Below are positions 44,244 through 53,511 of a stretch of 64,000 nucleotides of DNA, piece by piece. Every line of letters starts with the position of its first letter. Position 1 is the stretch's first letter. The notes below the pieces were generated by a model, which made no database searches, was not told where the DNA came from, and was given only the letters and a program-made list of their open reading frames with translations. The stretch is taken from positions 4,898,001 to 4,962,000 of the forward strand of contig NZ_JAUSZD010000002.1 in NCBI RefSeq assembly GCF_030817275.1, written 5' to 3'. The translations under genes were made by a program, and so were the position numbers. Origin of the DNA: Paenibacillus sp. V4I7 (GTDB lineage Bacteria > Bacillota > Bacilli > Paenibacillales > NBRC-103111).

Positions 44244-45914
44244 TCATTTCGTTTTTGGCTGAACGCCCGCCTGCCGAATAATATGATCAGCCGTACGAAT
44301 AGCGAGGGCTATCGTGGTCAACGTTTGATTTTCGGCTCCGATGTAAGGTAAAGCACTGTTGTCGGCCACATAGAGGCCGGAGACTCCGTGGATTTGCCCG
44401 TATTGGTTAGCAACAGAAGTATTGGGATCGTCTCCGATTCGGCATGTGCCTGAGTCATGATGCAAATCGCCAAGCGGAGTCAAGCAAATAGACGGTTTGC
44501 CATTCTTTGAAATCAGACGCACGCCTGTATCCTTGGCAATGCGCTTTATCCCTTCCGTCATTTGGCCAACGACGTTCTTATCGGCCTCGCTCAAGGAAAA
44601 ATGAACCTTAATTTCAGGGACGCCGTACTCGTCTATTTTGTCCGGATTCAGTGTAATCCGATTCTCGTATCTCGGTTCGACTTTGCCATAACCATAGAAG
44701 TTGACCGTAGTTTCACCTGTTAATGGTCTTTCAACGCTAACTGGATACCAGTAGAAGGCTTCCGGGCCGGTCATGAGTACGGAGTAAGGTGTATCCGGTT
44801 TCTGCGGTATCATAATATTCAAGGGACCCCACGGGATAGGAAAATCAGCAGTAGATATCGTTCCTGTTGCTTGCACAAAAGTTTGATTCGTCAGGAAGTG
44901 TCCCAACGCTCGATGCTGAAATCCCGAATGAAGGAGCAAGCGTGGTGTCTCAAAAGTACTCGCACTCAAAACAACTGTTTTGGCTTTAAGGGTATAAGCG
45001 GTTTTATCCGGGGAAACGACCGTGACTCCCGTGACTTTTCCGTTCTCATGTAGAATCTTCGTGGCACGTGCGTTGATTGCCAAATCGAAATTCCTCTGAT
45101 TCAGAGCTCTAGCAAGCAAGGAAATGGAACTCGTAAACATGTCGGTATGAATCTGCCCGAAAGACTGGGGTACGATATCAGCTGCAATCGGAAGAGGTGC
45201 CGCTTTGGAATAACCGCGTAGCCACAACCGCTCCAGTAAAATTTCCGTGAACGAAGCCCCTTCCGCAAATGCTCCGGTGACATTCATGACTTGTTCAGCA
45301 ATGCCGTAATAGCTTTCCATCTCATGAACAGGTATAGGCCATTTCGCCAGATCCCACGGATGCATCCGGGGAGTAAACGCATACCAGAATAACGTTCTTC
45401 CTCCCAGCGCAAAAAGCTGCCTCGCTCCCGGATATTCGGGTGAAGCACCAGGCAGGGGCTTGGATAAGTGACTAAAATAAGCTACGAGGCGTTCTTGGTT
45501 TAACGTCGACAGGTTTCGGGCATGCGTCGGGATATACTGGTCTCCCCGTTCAATGATGCCAATCCTCTTCTTTTCCCTCTTCCATTGTTCGCATAATCTC
45601 CAGAGGACAGATCCTCCGCCTGCTCCGGTACCGATGATCAGAACATCATATTCCTGCTGAGCCATCTGTGAAAGCGGTGTAAGGGGAATCCAGTTATTCA
45701 GCGTTTCTGCCGGTACGACCGGGCAAGTCGGAATGGATCCAACCGTAGAGGCTCTCGATTCTGTTTCAGAAGGAAGATAGACCGATATACCGGTGATGTC
45801 TAGATCCGGATGTTCAATATGTGGGTTGAGCAATACAAGCTCTTCAACGGATAAACGTTTTTTAATAGCGATAGCTCTAAGTGTTTCATGCTTGTTCGAA
45901 ACCCATATTTTCAA
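44244..45914 (-). CDS. LysM-GMC oxidoreductase (copy 2)
   Basis: Paralogue of the GMC protein at 37.3 kb with the same architecture: N-terminal LysM-like domain (ETLRAIAIKKRLSVEELVLL then NPHIEHPDLDITGISVYLPS), FAD site YDVLIIGTGAGGGSVLWRL, and C-terminal catalytic block GDLHHDSGTCRIGDDPNTS. The start is TTG at 45914, giving MKIWVSNKHE; GAAGG lies a few bases before it. No signal peptide. Likely substrates are sugars or alcohols; electron acceptor unknown. The two copies bracket the SDR gene and the ger operon. Confidence 0.86.
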   Translation of the reverse strand: MKIWVSNKHETLRAIAIKKRLSVEELVLLNPHIEHPDLDITGISVYLPSETESRASTVGSIPTCPVVPAETLNNWIPLTPLSQMAQQEYDVLIIGTGAGGGSVLWRLCEQWKREKKRIGIIERGDQYIPTHARNLSTLNQERLVAYFSHLSKPLPGASPEYPGARQLFALGGRTLFWYAFTPRMHPWDLAKWPIPVHEMESYYGIAEQVMNVTGAFAEGASFTEILLERLWLRGYSKAAPLPIAADIVPQSFGQIHTDMFTSSISLLARALNQRNFDLAINARATKILHENGKVTGVTVVSPDKTAYTLKAKTVVLSASTFETPRLLLHSGFQHRALGHFLTNQTFVQATGTISTADFPIPWGPLNIMIPQKPDTPYSVLMTGPEAFYWYPVSVERPLTGETTVNFYGYGKVEPRYENRITLNPDKIDEYGVPEIKVHFSLSEADKNVVGQMTEGIKRIAKDTGVRLISKNGKPSICLTPLGDLHHDSGTCRIGDDPNTSVANQYGQIHGVSGLYVADNSALPYIGAENQTLTTIALAIRTADHIIRQAGVQPKTK

Positions 45915-46398
45915 AAGCCTTCACTCTCCATTCGACCTAATGATTGCTCTCAACGTTTCAAAGTTATAACCACTATACTTATACTATAATGTTAAGGCTG
46001 GAGCCTTTATGTATTCTAATAACAATAAAGAACAAAGAAGATTATTCGCAGCCGTGATGACATTGCTCTACTAAGTCTCATGCTTCCCGCTTTCGTTTCT
46101 TTGAATAGTGACGGTGAAAATCAAAAACAGAAGAACAACATATTTTTAAAATGCTGTTTTATAAAGCACGCCATCAATTCCTAAAAATAACGGCAAGAGT
46201 GGTATCGTGCATCAAGACATTGTATTGGCTAGTTGCGGGTTCTAATCCTATTGTTACGAGTTATTACTAACTGAAATAATGATTGCCTTCACATCAAATC
46301 TAAGAAAGAAAGTGAAGCCCACAAACCTCCTGATAATTACCAAGAAATCGAAAAGCAAATTGAACGTTTACAAAGTTAGATGAGTTTTTTATGGCTTA
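45915..46398. other. Intergenic region without a recognised gene
   Basis: About 480 bp without a convincing reading frame. A plus-strand stretch near 46305-46380 reads ESEAHKPPDNYQEIEKQIER then LQS and a stop, which could be the tail of a lost gene. No clear terminator for the large secreted-glycosidase gene is visible here. Confidence 0.4.
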
Positions 46399-49300
46399 CT
46401 AAGTCGATTGATCATGAGGCACTGTGACAGTTACCGAAGTATCCGTTTTGTTGCCCGCTTTATCGGTAACCGTATAGGTAATGGTATAGATACGTCCCGA
46501 TCCATTCCCTAATCTTTCTGCACGCAAATGAAATGAAGTGGCCGCTGTACCGATATTTGCCTCAATGTAACCTTGACCACTATCTGGTTCACTGCTCGTA
46601 ATAGAGGTTAACACCACCGATTCAACGCCTGATGTAGCATCACTTGAATGAAGTGCAGCATTTATAACGCCCATTTTATGATTCGCAGGCCATATGGACG
46701 TTTTATCTAATTGAACAGTTAGTAACGGTGCCGTCTTATCAATTTTAAACTCGATAGTTTGGATTTTCTCTACATTGCCTGCTTGATCCGTACTGTGATA
46801 ATCGACCTTGTATATCCCTTCACCGAAGGCAGGAATGGAGCCCGTGTAGGTGATCCAGCCCCCATTATTCACTTGGTATTCTGTTTTCGCCACGCCGGAT
46901 AAATGGTCATATACAGACATGCTTACCGTAACATCCGACGTATACCATCCAGAGCTACCGTTATGTGCTGTCGGGCTTACAGTTGCAACACTTACGGGTG
47001 GTGTCTTATCATTAGGCGTCACTTTCACCTCAGTCTCGGCATGAAGGGACGTCAATGGATTCGTGACACGGATCACTGCACTGCCAACAGCCAGAGCATG
47101 TAGCTGTCCTTGGGCATCAATGGCTGCCACATCGCTATTCGTGCTGCTCCAAAGCAGATATTGATCCGTTGCATCGTTCGGAGTTATCCCCGCCGTGAAT
47201 TGATGCGTATCTCCTACTTGCAAATCAAGCGCCTGGCTATCCAAGCTGATGCCCGTAGGGGGGATGAACTCGAACTTGAGCACATCCGCACGAAGCGGTC
47301 TATCATGAGCTGGATTCGCATCCTCGACCGTGATGTAGCTGGCACTTCCTCGCGGCAAATCATAGATGCCCAGTACCTGCCATGAACCTTGTAGTGTAGA
47401 TTGATCGACGATCTTAGAATCGCTCTTTACGCCATCCATATAAATCGAGTATTCGGCAGCTTTGGTCGTATACACCGGTGTCGCGGGCGTTCCTGGCAAA
47501 TAAACCGATACCCTATATCGTCCGGGCTGGGTGATTGTCGGCGTCCATTTGGCCGATGCGCCCGTTGGATTCGTAATCGCTCTTGAGATGCCGCCGTTAT
47601 AACCTTTGAGAACCGTAGAAGTCACCCACTTATTCGTAGCGGTTCCTAGAGGCCCGTTGACTTCCGTGTATCCCCCGTTTGTGCCATAACTATGATAGAT
47701 CGTAACCTGCTGAATGGCAGGCATCGTTACCTGGATCCTCGCCTCCGCATAGAGGGAAGTTAACGGATTCGCAGCACGAATCACCGCCTCTCCAACCCCC
47801 GTTGCATTCACCTGCCCCTCGGCATCGACAGTCACGACTTGACTGTTCGAACTGCTCCAAACCAGCTTCTGGTCAGTGGACTCGGCAGGCGTAAACACAG
47901 CCGTGAAGGAATGCGTATCTCCTACCCGCAGATCTAGTGAATCGGTATCCAGAGCAATCCCGGTCGGAGGGATGGACTCTAACTTGATGACATCCGCCCG
48001 AAGCGGTCGATCGTGAGCGGGGTTTGTGTCTTCGAGCAGGATATAACTGTTTGTTCCCCTTGGAAACTCATAGGAACCCAATACGTGCCAAGATCCCTGC
48101 AGAGAGAATTGATCAACAACTTTCGTTTCCTGTTTTACTCCGTTGATATAGATCGAGTACGCAGCCATTTTTGTGGTATTCACTGGAGTGGCGGGTGTTC
48201 CGGGAAGATACGCTGAAACTCGGTACCGTCCGGACGCGGACACGTTCGGCGTCCATTTGGCCGAAGCGCCCGTTGGATTCGTAATCGCTCGCGAAATACC
48301 ACCGTTATAGCCTTTGAGTACGGAAGACGTGACCCATTTATTGGTAGCCGTTCCAAGCGGCCCATTGACTTCCGCATAGCCTCCCATGCTGTAACCATTG
48401 TATAAGGTGATAGGATTGGTAATGGTCGGTGGAATCTCTTCGATATAAGGGGCCTCCAACCCACCCTTTACATAAATCGGGTTCTCATCCAGTCGTAGTC
48501 GTACGTAACCATTCGTTGGCGTATACGTTAACGTATTCCCCATGATGTCCGTGACATCAAGGCTGTTGCGAGTATATAGCTTAAGGTCGGCTCCCGCAGG
48601 AGCGTACATGACCCGAATATCTTCCGCTGCTGTATGAAACTTATGACTATAAACTCCGGGGGCAATATCCTCGGTGTTTAGGAAATCCGCACCCGTTAAT
48701 TCCCGGGTCATAGTGGCATAAGCGGAATAGGCCGGCTTCGGAACATATGCCCCTTTGGCATCGTCAGGATTCCGAATCAAACCGAACGTTCCCTCAAATT
48801 CATTCGGAACTGTAGATTTATTTTGCAAATTATAGATGTTGATTTTTTGGATACCATTCGCTAAAGCAGTGACAATTCTTCGAGCTACATAGTTGGCTTG
48901 GACATGCTCGTCGAAATTAAAATTACTAAATCCTGTTTCCGAGAGATTGATAGGGATTGTTTGATTATTGTTATAGGTTTTCATTATATTTTTGTGCCTA
49001 TTGATATCTTTAACGAAATCTTCTGGGTTCCTCGTATACGAATGAAACGAATACTCATCCATATAATTCAGCGCGCCCTTTTGATAAAGCGATTCCAAAA
49101 ATGCGTCTGAACCCAATTCGCCAAATACAAACCCTGTTATTTTCACATTGGGAAAATGGGGATGAATTTGTTCGTAGGATGTTTTTAACAAATTGAAATA
49201 AAAATCAGCTTTCTCTTCCTCCGTGGTAAGTCCCTTTCCAAACGAAGGAATGTCCGGTTCGTTCCAGATCTCCACCTGACCGACCTGGGGGTATCTGCTC

Positions 49301-50016
49301 AATAATTGCTTGCCGTATTCGGCAAATGCCGCCCTTGCCTCTGGACTCGTCGGTGCATTTCCCCCATCGTATAAATTATTATATAACGCCAGAGTGATAT
49401 AAGGCTTGAGGTCATTCGACGCCACACGCGACATGAAATCGTCATGGAAGGATTTAAAGCTATAAATCCCCTTCGTCGCATCTTCGATGTCCCCCCAGCG
49501 CAAGGCATCCCTGACATACTTAACACCCATTTTTTTGGCAATTGGGATCAACGCCGCCGAGTCTTGAGCAATTAGATCGGTTCGAGCGGCATGCGTTTGC
49601 ACGGAAAAATGCGAATCCGCCACTTGGCTCAGATCGAAATTGGAAACAACTGCGAACGAGGTATCTTTGGAGGCAATAACGTTTCCATTCTGCTTGGCTG
49701 TAACAACCAAACTGAACCATCCCTTTTTCCCGGGATTAACGGTTAATATGGTCGTTCCATCGCTTACGGCTTGGCTCCCGGACTGTACGGTGTTATTCCA
49801 ATAATCCGAATAAACCCAGTCAATCGAGTCTCCATCCGTATTGATTTTGAAGCTCTTGATGTCATTTTCATAGAAAATGTTCCCAATCGTGCTTTGTTCG
49901 ATGGTTAGTGCTGCTGCATAAGCCACTTGGTTTCCTGAAATCAGAGTGAGCCCATACGTGGCAAGTAGAGAAAATACCAAAAATGCAGAACATAAGCGAC
50001 TTACTATTTTTTTCAT
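46399..50016 (-). CDS. Secreted clan GH-A glycosidase with duplicated beta-sandwich modules
   Basis: A secreted protein of 1205 residues. Residues 1-35 are a signal peptide. After a short beta domain, residues about 130-510 form a GH39/GH5-like barrel with acid/base Glu253 (QVEIWNEPDIPSF) and nucleophile Glu360 (PINLSETGFS); the exact family is not certain. Then two nearly identical golvesin-like modules (about 530-680 and 765-915; both with YNGGISRAITNPTGASAKWT) alternate with two Big_2-type Ig domains (LRVGDTHSFTAVFTP, LQVGDTHQFTAGITP). The C-terminal part shares a module with the giant protein (SITSSEPD ... GRIYTITYTVTDKAGN ... VTVPHDQ). GGGAG precedes the ATG. It ends the FAD-oxidoreductase importer locus and has a cre-like site upstream. 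Confidence 0.87.
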   Translation of the reverse strand: MKKIVSRLCSAFLVFSLLATYGLTLISGNQVAYAAALTIEQSTIGNIFYENDIKSFKINTDGDSIDWVYSDYWNNTVQSGSQAVSDGTTILTVNPGKKGWFSLVVTAKQNGNVIASKDTSFAVVSNFDLSQVADSHFSVQTHAARTDLIAQDSAALIPIAKKMGVKYVRDALRWGDIEDATKGIYSFKSFHDDFMSRVASNDLKPYITLALYNNLYDGGNAPTSPEARAAFAEYGKQLLSRYPQVGQVEIWNEPDIPSFGKGLTTEEEKADFYFNLLKTSYEQIHPHFPNVKITGFVFGELGSDAFLESLYQKGALNYMDEYSFHSYTRNPEDFVKDINRHKNIMKTYNNNQTIPINLSETGFSNFNFDEHVQANYVARRIVTALANGIQKINIYNLQNKSTVPNEFEGTFGLIRNPDDAKGAYVPKPAYSAYATMTRELTGADFLNTEDIAPGVYSHKFHTAAEDIRVMYAPAGADLKLYTRNSLDVTDIMGNTLTYTPTNGYVRLRLDENPIYVKGGLEAPYIEEIPPTITNPITLYNGYSMGGYAEVNGPLGTATNKWVTSSVLKGYNGGISRAITNPTGASAKWTPNVSASGRYRVSAYLPGTPATPVNTTKMAAYSIYINGVKQETKVVDQFSLQGSWHVLGSYEFPRGTNSYILLEDTNPAHDRPLRADVIKLESIPPTGIALDTDSLDLRVGDTHSFTAVFTPAESTDQKLVWSSSNSQVVTVDAEGQVNATGVGEAVIRAANPLTSLYAEARIQVTMPAIQQVTIYHSYGTNGGYTEVNGPLGTATNKWVTSTVLKGYNGGISRAITNPTGASAKWTPTITQPGRYRVSVYLPGTPATPVYTTKAAEYSIYMDGVKSDSKIVDQSTLQGSWQVLGIYDLPRGSASYITVEDANPAHDRPLRADVLKFEFIPPTGISLDSQALDLQVGDTHQFTAGITPNDATDQYLLWSSTNSDVAAIDAQGQLHALAVGSAVIRVTNPLTSLHAETEVKVTPNDKTPPVSVATVSPTAHNGSSGWYTSDVTVSMSVYDHLSGVAKTEYQVNNGGWITYTGSIPAFGEGIYKVDYHSTDQAGNVEKIQTIEFKIDKTAPLLTVQLDKTSIWPANHKMGVINAALHSSDATSGVESVVLTSITSSEPDSGQGYIEANIGTAATSFHLRAERLGNGSGRIYTITYTVTDKAGNKTDTSVTVTVPHDQST

Positions 50017-50100
50017 AGCCTTACGTCTCCCTTCAAATGTAAATCATTTATTTAAAATCATTCGACACCTGTTCTATCCTGTCACCTCCCTCATCATTTA

Positions 50101-50114
50101 TAAAAGCGCTTACA
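50101..50114 (-). promoter_or_regulatory. Candidate cre site upstream of the clan GH-A gene
   Basis: TGTAAGCGCTTTTA on the minus strand has one mismatch to the cre consensus. It lies about 85 bp before the start codon and just after the terminator of the preceding gene, consistent with a separate, glucose-repressed promoter. Confidence 0.6.
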
Positions 50115-50145
50115 ATTTATCAATAAAACTCTCGTTTGTAAATTT

Positions 50146-50191
50146 AAAAGGCATATACCGTTCATCATTTAGCGCCCTGTATATGCCTTTT
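50146..50191 (-). terminator. Terminator of the FAD oxidoreductase gene
   Basis: The arms AAAAGGCATATA and TATATGCCTTTT form a perfect 12-bp stem, followed on the minus strand by AAATTTAC. Confidence 0.75.
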
Positions 50192-50198
50192 TCTTCAT

Positions 50199-51539
50199 TT
50201 ACCTACACAACACATGTGTCTCCTTAACAGGACCCTCTATGAATTGGCCTCGGGTTTGCAGAATATAACGTATCTCTTCGGCAGAAACCATACGAACATC
50301 GCTGAATCCAGATTTGACAGTTAATGCGGCGGCGGTTCCTGCTGCTTCGCCGATGGCACTAATTCCTGACATTACACGGTAAGAAGCGTGGGCCTCAAAT
50401 GTACCGCTAATACAGCGCGAGCTTAACAGCAGGTTGCCCAGCCCTTTGGCGATGAGACTGCGATAAGGAATATGATAATACCCCGGACTCGGCAAAATTG
50501 TCGTATACTCTTGGTGATTTTTATTTCCATCTGGGTCATGAACATCCACATCATAAGCACAAGCAGCTACCATATCATCAAACTTGCGTACTTGCAGACA
50601 GTCTTCTCCGGTTAACATATAGTCGCCAATAACTCTGCGCCCTTCACGAACCCCTAACTTCGTAAAAATAGTCTCAATCTTCGCATCCCGAAATGCAGGG
50701 TGCTCCCTGATCGCTTCAACTAATTCATACACTTGAACTTTGCCGATTTCAAACGCACGTTCAACTGACCCTGGAATGGTGGGATCAACATTGCTTACCG
50801 CAGTCGAATTAAATAGGAATGCTTTCCCATCTGGATAGGGGAATGCTAATACGCCCTGACGCATATTCGTGCTGTTCTTTCTCTGTTTCATCGCAACATA
50901 ATAGGGCTGGAGCGTCTCTTCCAGCCAAAAAAAGCAGCCCCAGCTTGTGACATCTTTCACTTTAAATAGAGCGGGATCGAATCCAGTGAGTTTGAAAGTA
51001 ACCGTCGCCATCTGCATCTTTCCATCTTTTTCTCGCCCCTTTTGAAACCCCGCTCCTGCCAATGCTGATAAATTTCCGTCTGCCGTCCCGTCAAGGAACA
51101 CGCGGCCATATACACGTGTTTGCTTTGATCCTGCGATAGTCAACGAACGAATATTCCCGTCTTCCACCTGCACGGCATCCACTTCGCAGTCCGTCCACAC
51201 GGTCAGATTTTTCTCTTTTCGAATTAATCGATGATAGGTTTCTTTCAATTCCTGTTCATCATAACTTGGCACTGTTTCCTCGTCGAAGGTCAAGCCTGTG
51301 TTCTGGTAGGCCAGTGGGAATAATTCCTTATGGATACCTGTGTTCACACACCGTCCATGATGATCACGAAATTTACACACTAAGGCAATAGCTGCATGTA
51401 CCCCAGTCCCGCCAATTTCACTCATTTTTTCAATAAGCAGCACCTTACTATTTAATCTAGAAGCAGCTAAAGCTGCACAAATACCGCCTACTCCTGCCCC
51501 AACAATTACAATATCAAAATCATTTGTATAATCATTCAT
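50199..51539 (-). CDS. FAD-dependent oxidoreductase of a sugar-use locus
   Basis: Flavoprotein with N-terminal Rossmann site VIVGAGVGGICAALAASRLN and a second FAD-contact block FLDGTADGNLSALAG; the C-terminal segment GLGNLLLSSRCISGTFEAHA fits the FAD_oxidored (PF12831) group, often annotated by name only. There is no signal peptide, so it is cytoplasmic. ATG 51539 follows AGGAGTG. It directly follows the two permease genes, so it probably oxidises or modifies the imported sugar. The reaction is unknown. Confidence 0.82.
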   Translation of the reverse strand: MNDYTNDFDIVIVGAGVGGICAALAASRLNSKVLLIEKMSEIGGTGVHAAIALVCKFRDHHGRCVNTGIHKELFPLAYQNTGLTFDEETVPSYDEQELKETYHRLIRKEKNLTVWTDCEVDAVQVEDGNIRSLTIAGSKQTRVYGRVFLDGTADGNLSALAGAGFQKGREKDGKMQMATVTFKLTGFDPALFKVKDVTSWGCFFWLEETLQPYYVAMKQRKNSTNMRQGVLAFPYPDGKAFLFNSTAVSNVDPTIPGSVERAFEIGKVQVYELVEAIREHPAFRDAKIETIFTKLGVREGRRVIGDYMLTGEDCLQVRKFDDMVAACAYDVDVHDPDGNKNHQEYTTILPSPGYYHIPYRSLIAKGLGNLLLSSRCISGTFEAHASYRVMSGISAIGEAAGTAAALTVKSGFSDVRMVSAEEIRYILQTRGQFIEGPVKETHVLCR

Positions 51540-51590
51540 GTGTATCACTCCTTTATTAAATCTAACCCTCATTTATGGGGGCTGATACGG

Positions 51591-52412
51591 TTACCCCTTC
51601 AGGCCGCTGCTGGCAATTCCTTCAACAAAGATTCTTTGGAAAATGGCTACGACGATGATGAGAGGAAGCAGCGCCGAAACAGAAGCGGCCATAATCAATG
51701 AATAATTTGCGCCATATTCATCTACAAAGCTGGAAAGACCTATCGGTAGTGTGAACAATTCACTCGAACGCAGGAAGATCAACGGATTCTCATACTCATT
51801 CCAGTGCCATGTAAAGGAAAGGATGAGGAGTGTCACGATGGCAGGCTTCGTTAAAGGCAAACAAATTTGCCAATAGATCCGGAAGAATCCCGCTCCATCC
51901 GCTTTTGCCGCTTCAAGAAGCTCGTTCGGGATTGTGCTGAAAAATTGCCGCATCAGGAACGTTCCGAATACGGTAAAAATTCCCGGTAATATGACGGCCC
52001 AATGGGTGTTCACCAAGCCAATACGATCGAACAGGATAAACCTAGGGACAAGCAGCACCTGCGCGGGGATGATCATCGTAGCCAAGTACATGAGGAAGAT
52101 AAAGTCTCTTCCCTTAAAGTTCAATTTAGCGAACGCGAACCCAGCCAAAGAACTGGTGATGATGGAGCCAACAACCGTAAAGAAGGTGATTTTGGCCGAG
52201 TTCCAATAAAATAAAGCAAATTTATATTTGCCACCCCAAACCTCTTCGTAATTCGAGAGAATCGGATTTTTAGGAATCCAATTGATCGGGTATTTGAATA
52301 AATCAGCTTGGATTTTGAAGGACGAAGAAATCATCCAGATAAACGGGATCAAGACCATTACACCCAAAACCAACATGACAAGCGTGACGCTTAATTTTCG
52401 CAAAGATACCAC
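51591..52412 (-). CDS. ABC sugar permease (MalG type)
   Basis: CUT1 permease with six membrane segments and EAA loop LEAAKADGAGFFRIYWQICL, ending FVEGIASSGLKG. The start is GTG at 52412 behind GGGAG, 18 bp after the partner permease. It resembles classical MalG/AraQ more than the YtcP group. The ATPase is not encoded here. Confidence 0.9.
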   Translation of the reverse strand: MVSLRKLSVTLVMLVLGVMVLIPFIWMISSSFKIQADLFKYPINWIPKNPILSNYEEVWGGKYKFALFYWNSAKITFFTVVGSIITSSLAGFAFAKLNFKGRDFIFLMYLATMIIPAQVLLVPRFILFDRIGLVNTHWAVILPGIFTVFGTFLMRQFFSTIPNELLEAAKADGAGFFRIYWQICLPLTKPAIVTLLILSFTWHWNEYENPLIFLRSSELFTLPIGLSSFVDEYGANYSLIMAASVSALLPLIIVVAIFQRIFVEGIASSGLKG

Positions 52413-52430
52413 TACAAACCCACTCCCTCA

Positions 52431-53330
52431 TTAAAAATGCTGCTGCAAATTCTTCTGGCTGCGCCATTGGATCAATGTAATCGAAAATATGATGACGAAC
52501 AAAACCCAGGACATCGCTGCCGCATAACCCATTTTATAATTCTGGAAGGCAGTGAGATAAATATGATAAGCAAGAACCATGGTCGAATTGACCGGTCCGC
52601 CTTGTGTCATCACATTCACAACAGCAAAGACCTGAAAGGTGGAAATAATAAGTGTGACGGCAATCAAAAAGGTAGTTGGCTTCAGCATGGGGACAGTGAT
52701 ACTGAAAAACTGCCTCATCCCTGTGGCCCCGTCAATCGAAGCCGCTTCATATAAATCCTTAGGAATCCCTTGTAATCCCGCCATATACAGCACCATCGTG
52801 TATCCGATGTAAGTCCAAACGACCATAAAGATGATAGCCGGCAATGCCCACGCCGTACTCCCCAACCACCCGGGAGGATTGGTAACCCCTAGTGATCTTA
52901 GGAATGCATTGATGGGACCATCCTGGGCATTGTAAAGCACGCTCCACACCACAGAAACGGCAACCAAACTGCTGACATAAGGAAGGAAAAACAAAGTTCG
53001 TAATAAACCCTTGGCATAGACATGTCGATTAAGCAATACGGCTACAACCAAACCTATTGCTATTGCACTGGGCACCGTTACACCTGTCAAAATAAAATTG
53101 TTCTTGAGTGCGTGCCATAAGTAAACGTCATTCATTAATTTTTTAAGATTTCCTAGTCCAGCGAAACTCAGCCCAGCAAAGCCCTTTAAGTAATCCCAAT
53201 CTGCAAAAATCAGCATAAAACTGAAAAGCAAAGGTAGAATGACGAAGAAAAAAACGCCGAGAAAGTTCGGCAAAATAAACAAATAACCCGCCAATTGTTC
53301 CTTCATGTTATGTTTGGACACTCGTCGCAT
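52431..53330 (-). CDS. ABC sugar permease (MalF type)
   Basis: CUT1 permease with motif LPNFLGVFFFVILPLLFSFM and EAA loop YEAASIDGATGMRQFFSITV. GAGGTGG lies before ATG 53330. It follows the binding-protein gene after a strong hairpin and precedes the second permease. Confidence 0.9.
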   Translation of the reverse strand: MRRVSKHNMKEQLAGYLFILPNFLGVFFFVILPLLFSFMLIFADWDYLKGFAGLSFAGLGNLKKLMNDVYLWHALKNNFILTGVTVPSAIAIGLVVAVLLNRHVYAKGLLRTLFFLPYVSSLVAVSVVWSVLYNAQDGPINAFLRSLGVTNPPGWLGSTAWALPAIIFMVVWTYIGYTMVLYMAGLQGIPKDLYEAASIDGATGMRQFFSITVPMLKPTTFLIAVTLIISTFQVFAVVNVMTQGGPVNSTMVLAYHIYLTAFQNYKMGYAAAMSWVLFVIIFSITLIQWRSQKNLQQHF

Positions 53331-53452
53331 GATGCCACCTCATTTAGCTATATTCAACCCATACCCGTATCATAAACAGTAGCGAATCAGAGTGGAATGG
53401 CGTGATTTAGGTTGTTACAGCGTTAATTTTAAGATGTAGGAAAACAAATTAG

Positions 53453-53499
53453 AAAAGGGACCTGGCAGACTTCAAATTGAAGTCCGCCAGGTCCCTTTT
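53453..53499 (-). terminator. Strong hairpin after the binding-protein gene
   Basis: A stem of more than 20 bp with one mismatch, beginning AAAAGGGACCTGGC and closing GCCAGGTCCCTTTT, lies between the binding-protein gene and the permeases. It may let only part of the transcripts continue. Confidence 0.75.
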
Positions 53500-53511
53500 C
53501 TAACACAACCG

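Noticed and set aside
46225..46260. GGTTCTAATCC resembling a tRNA T-loop
   Set aside because: The stem bases around it do not pair and no D-arm or anticodon arm is found upstream.
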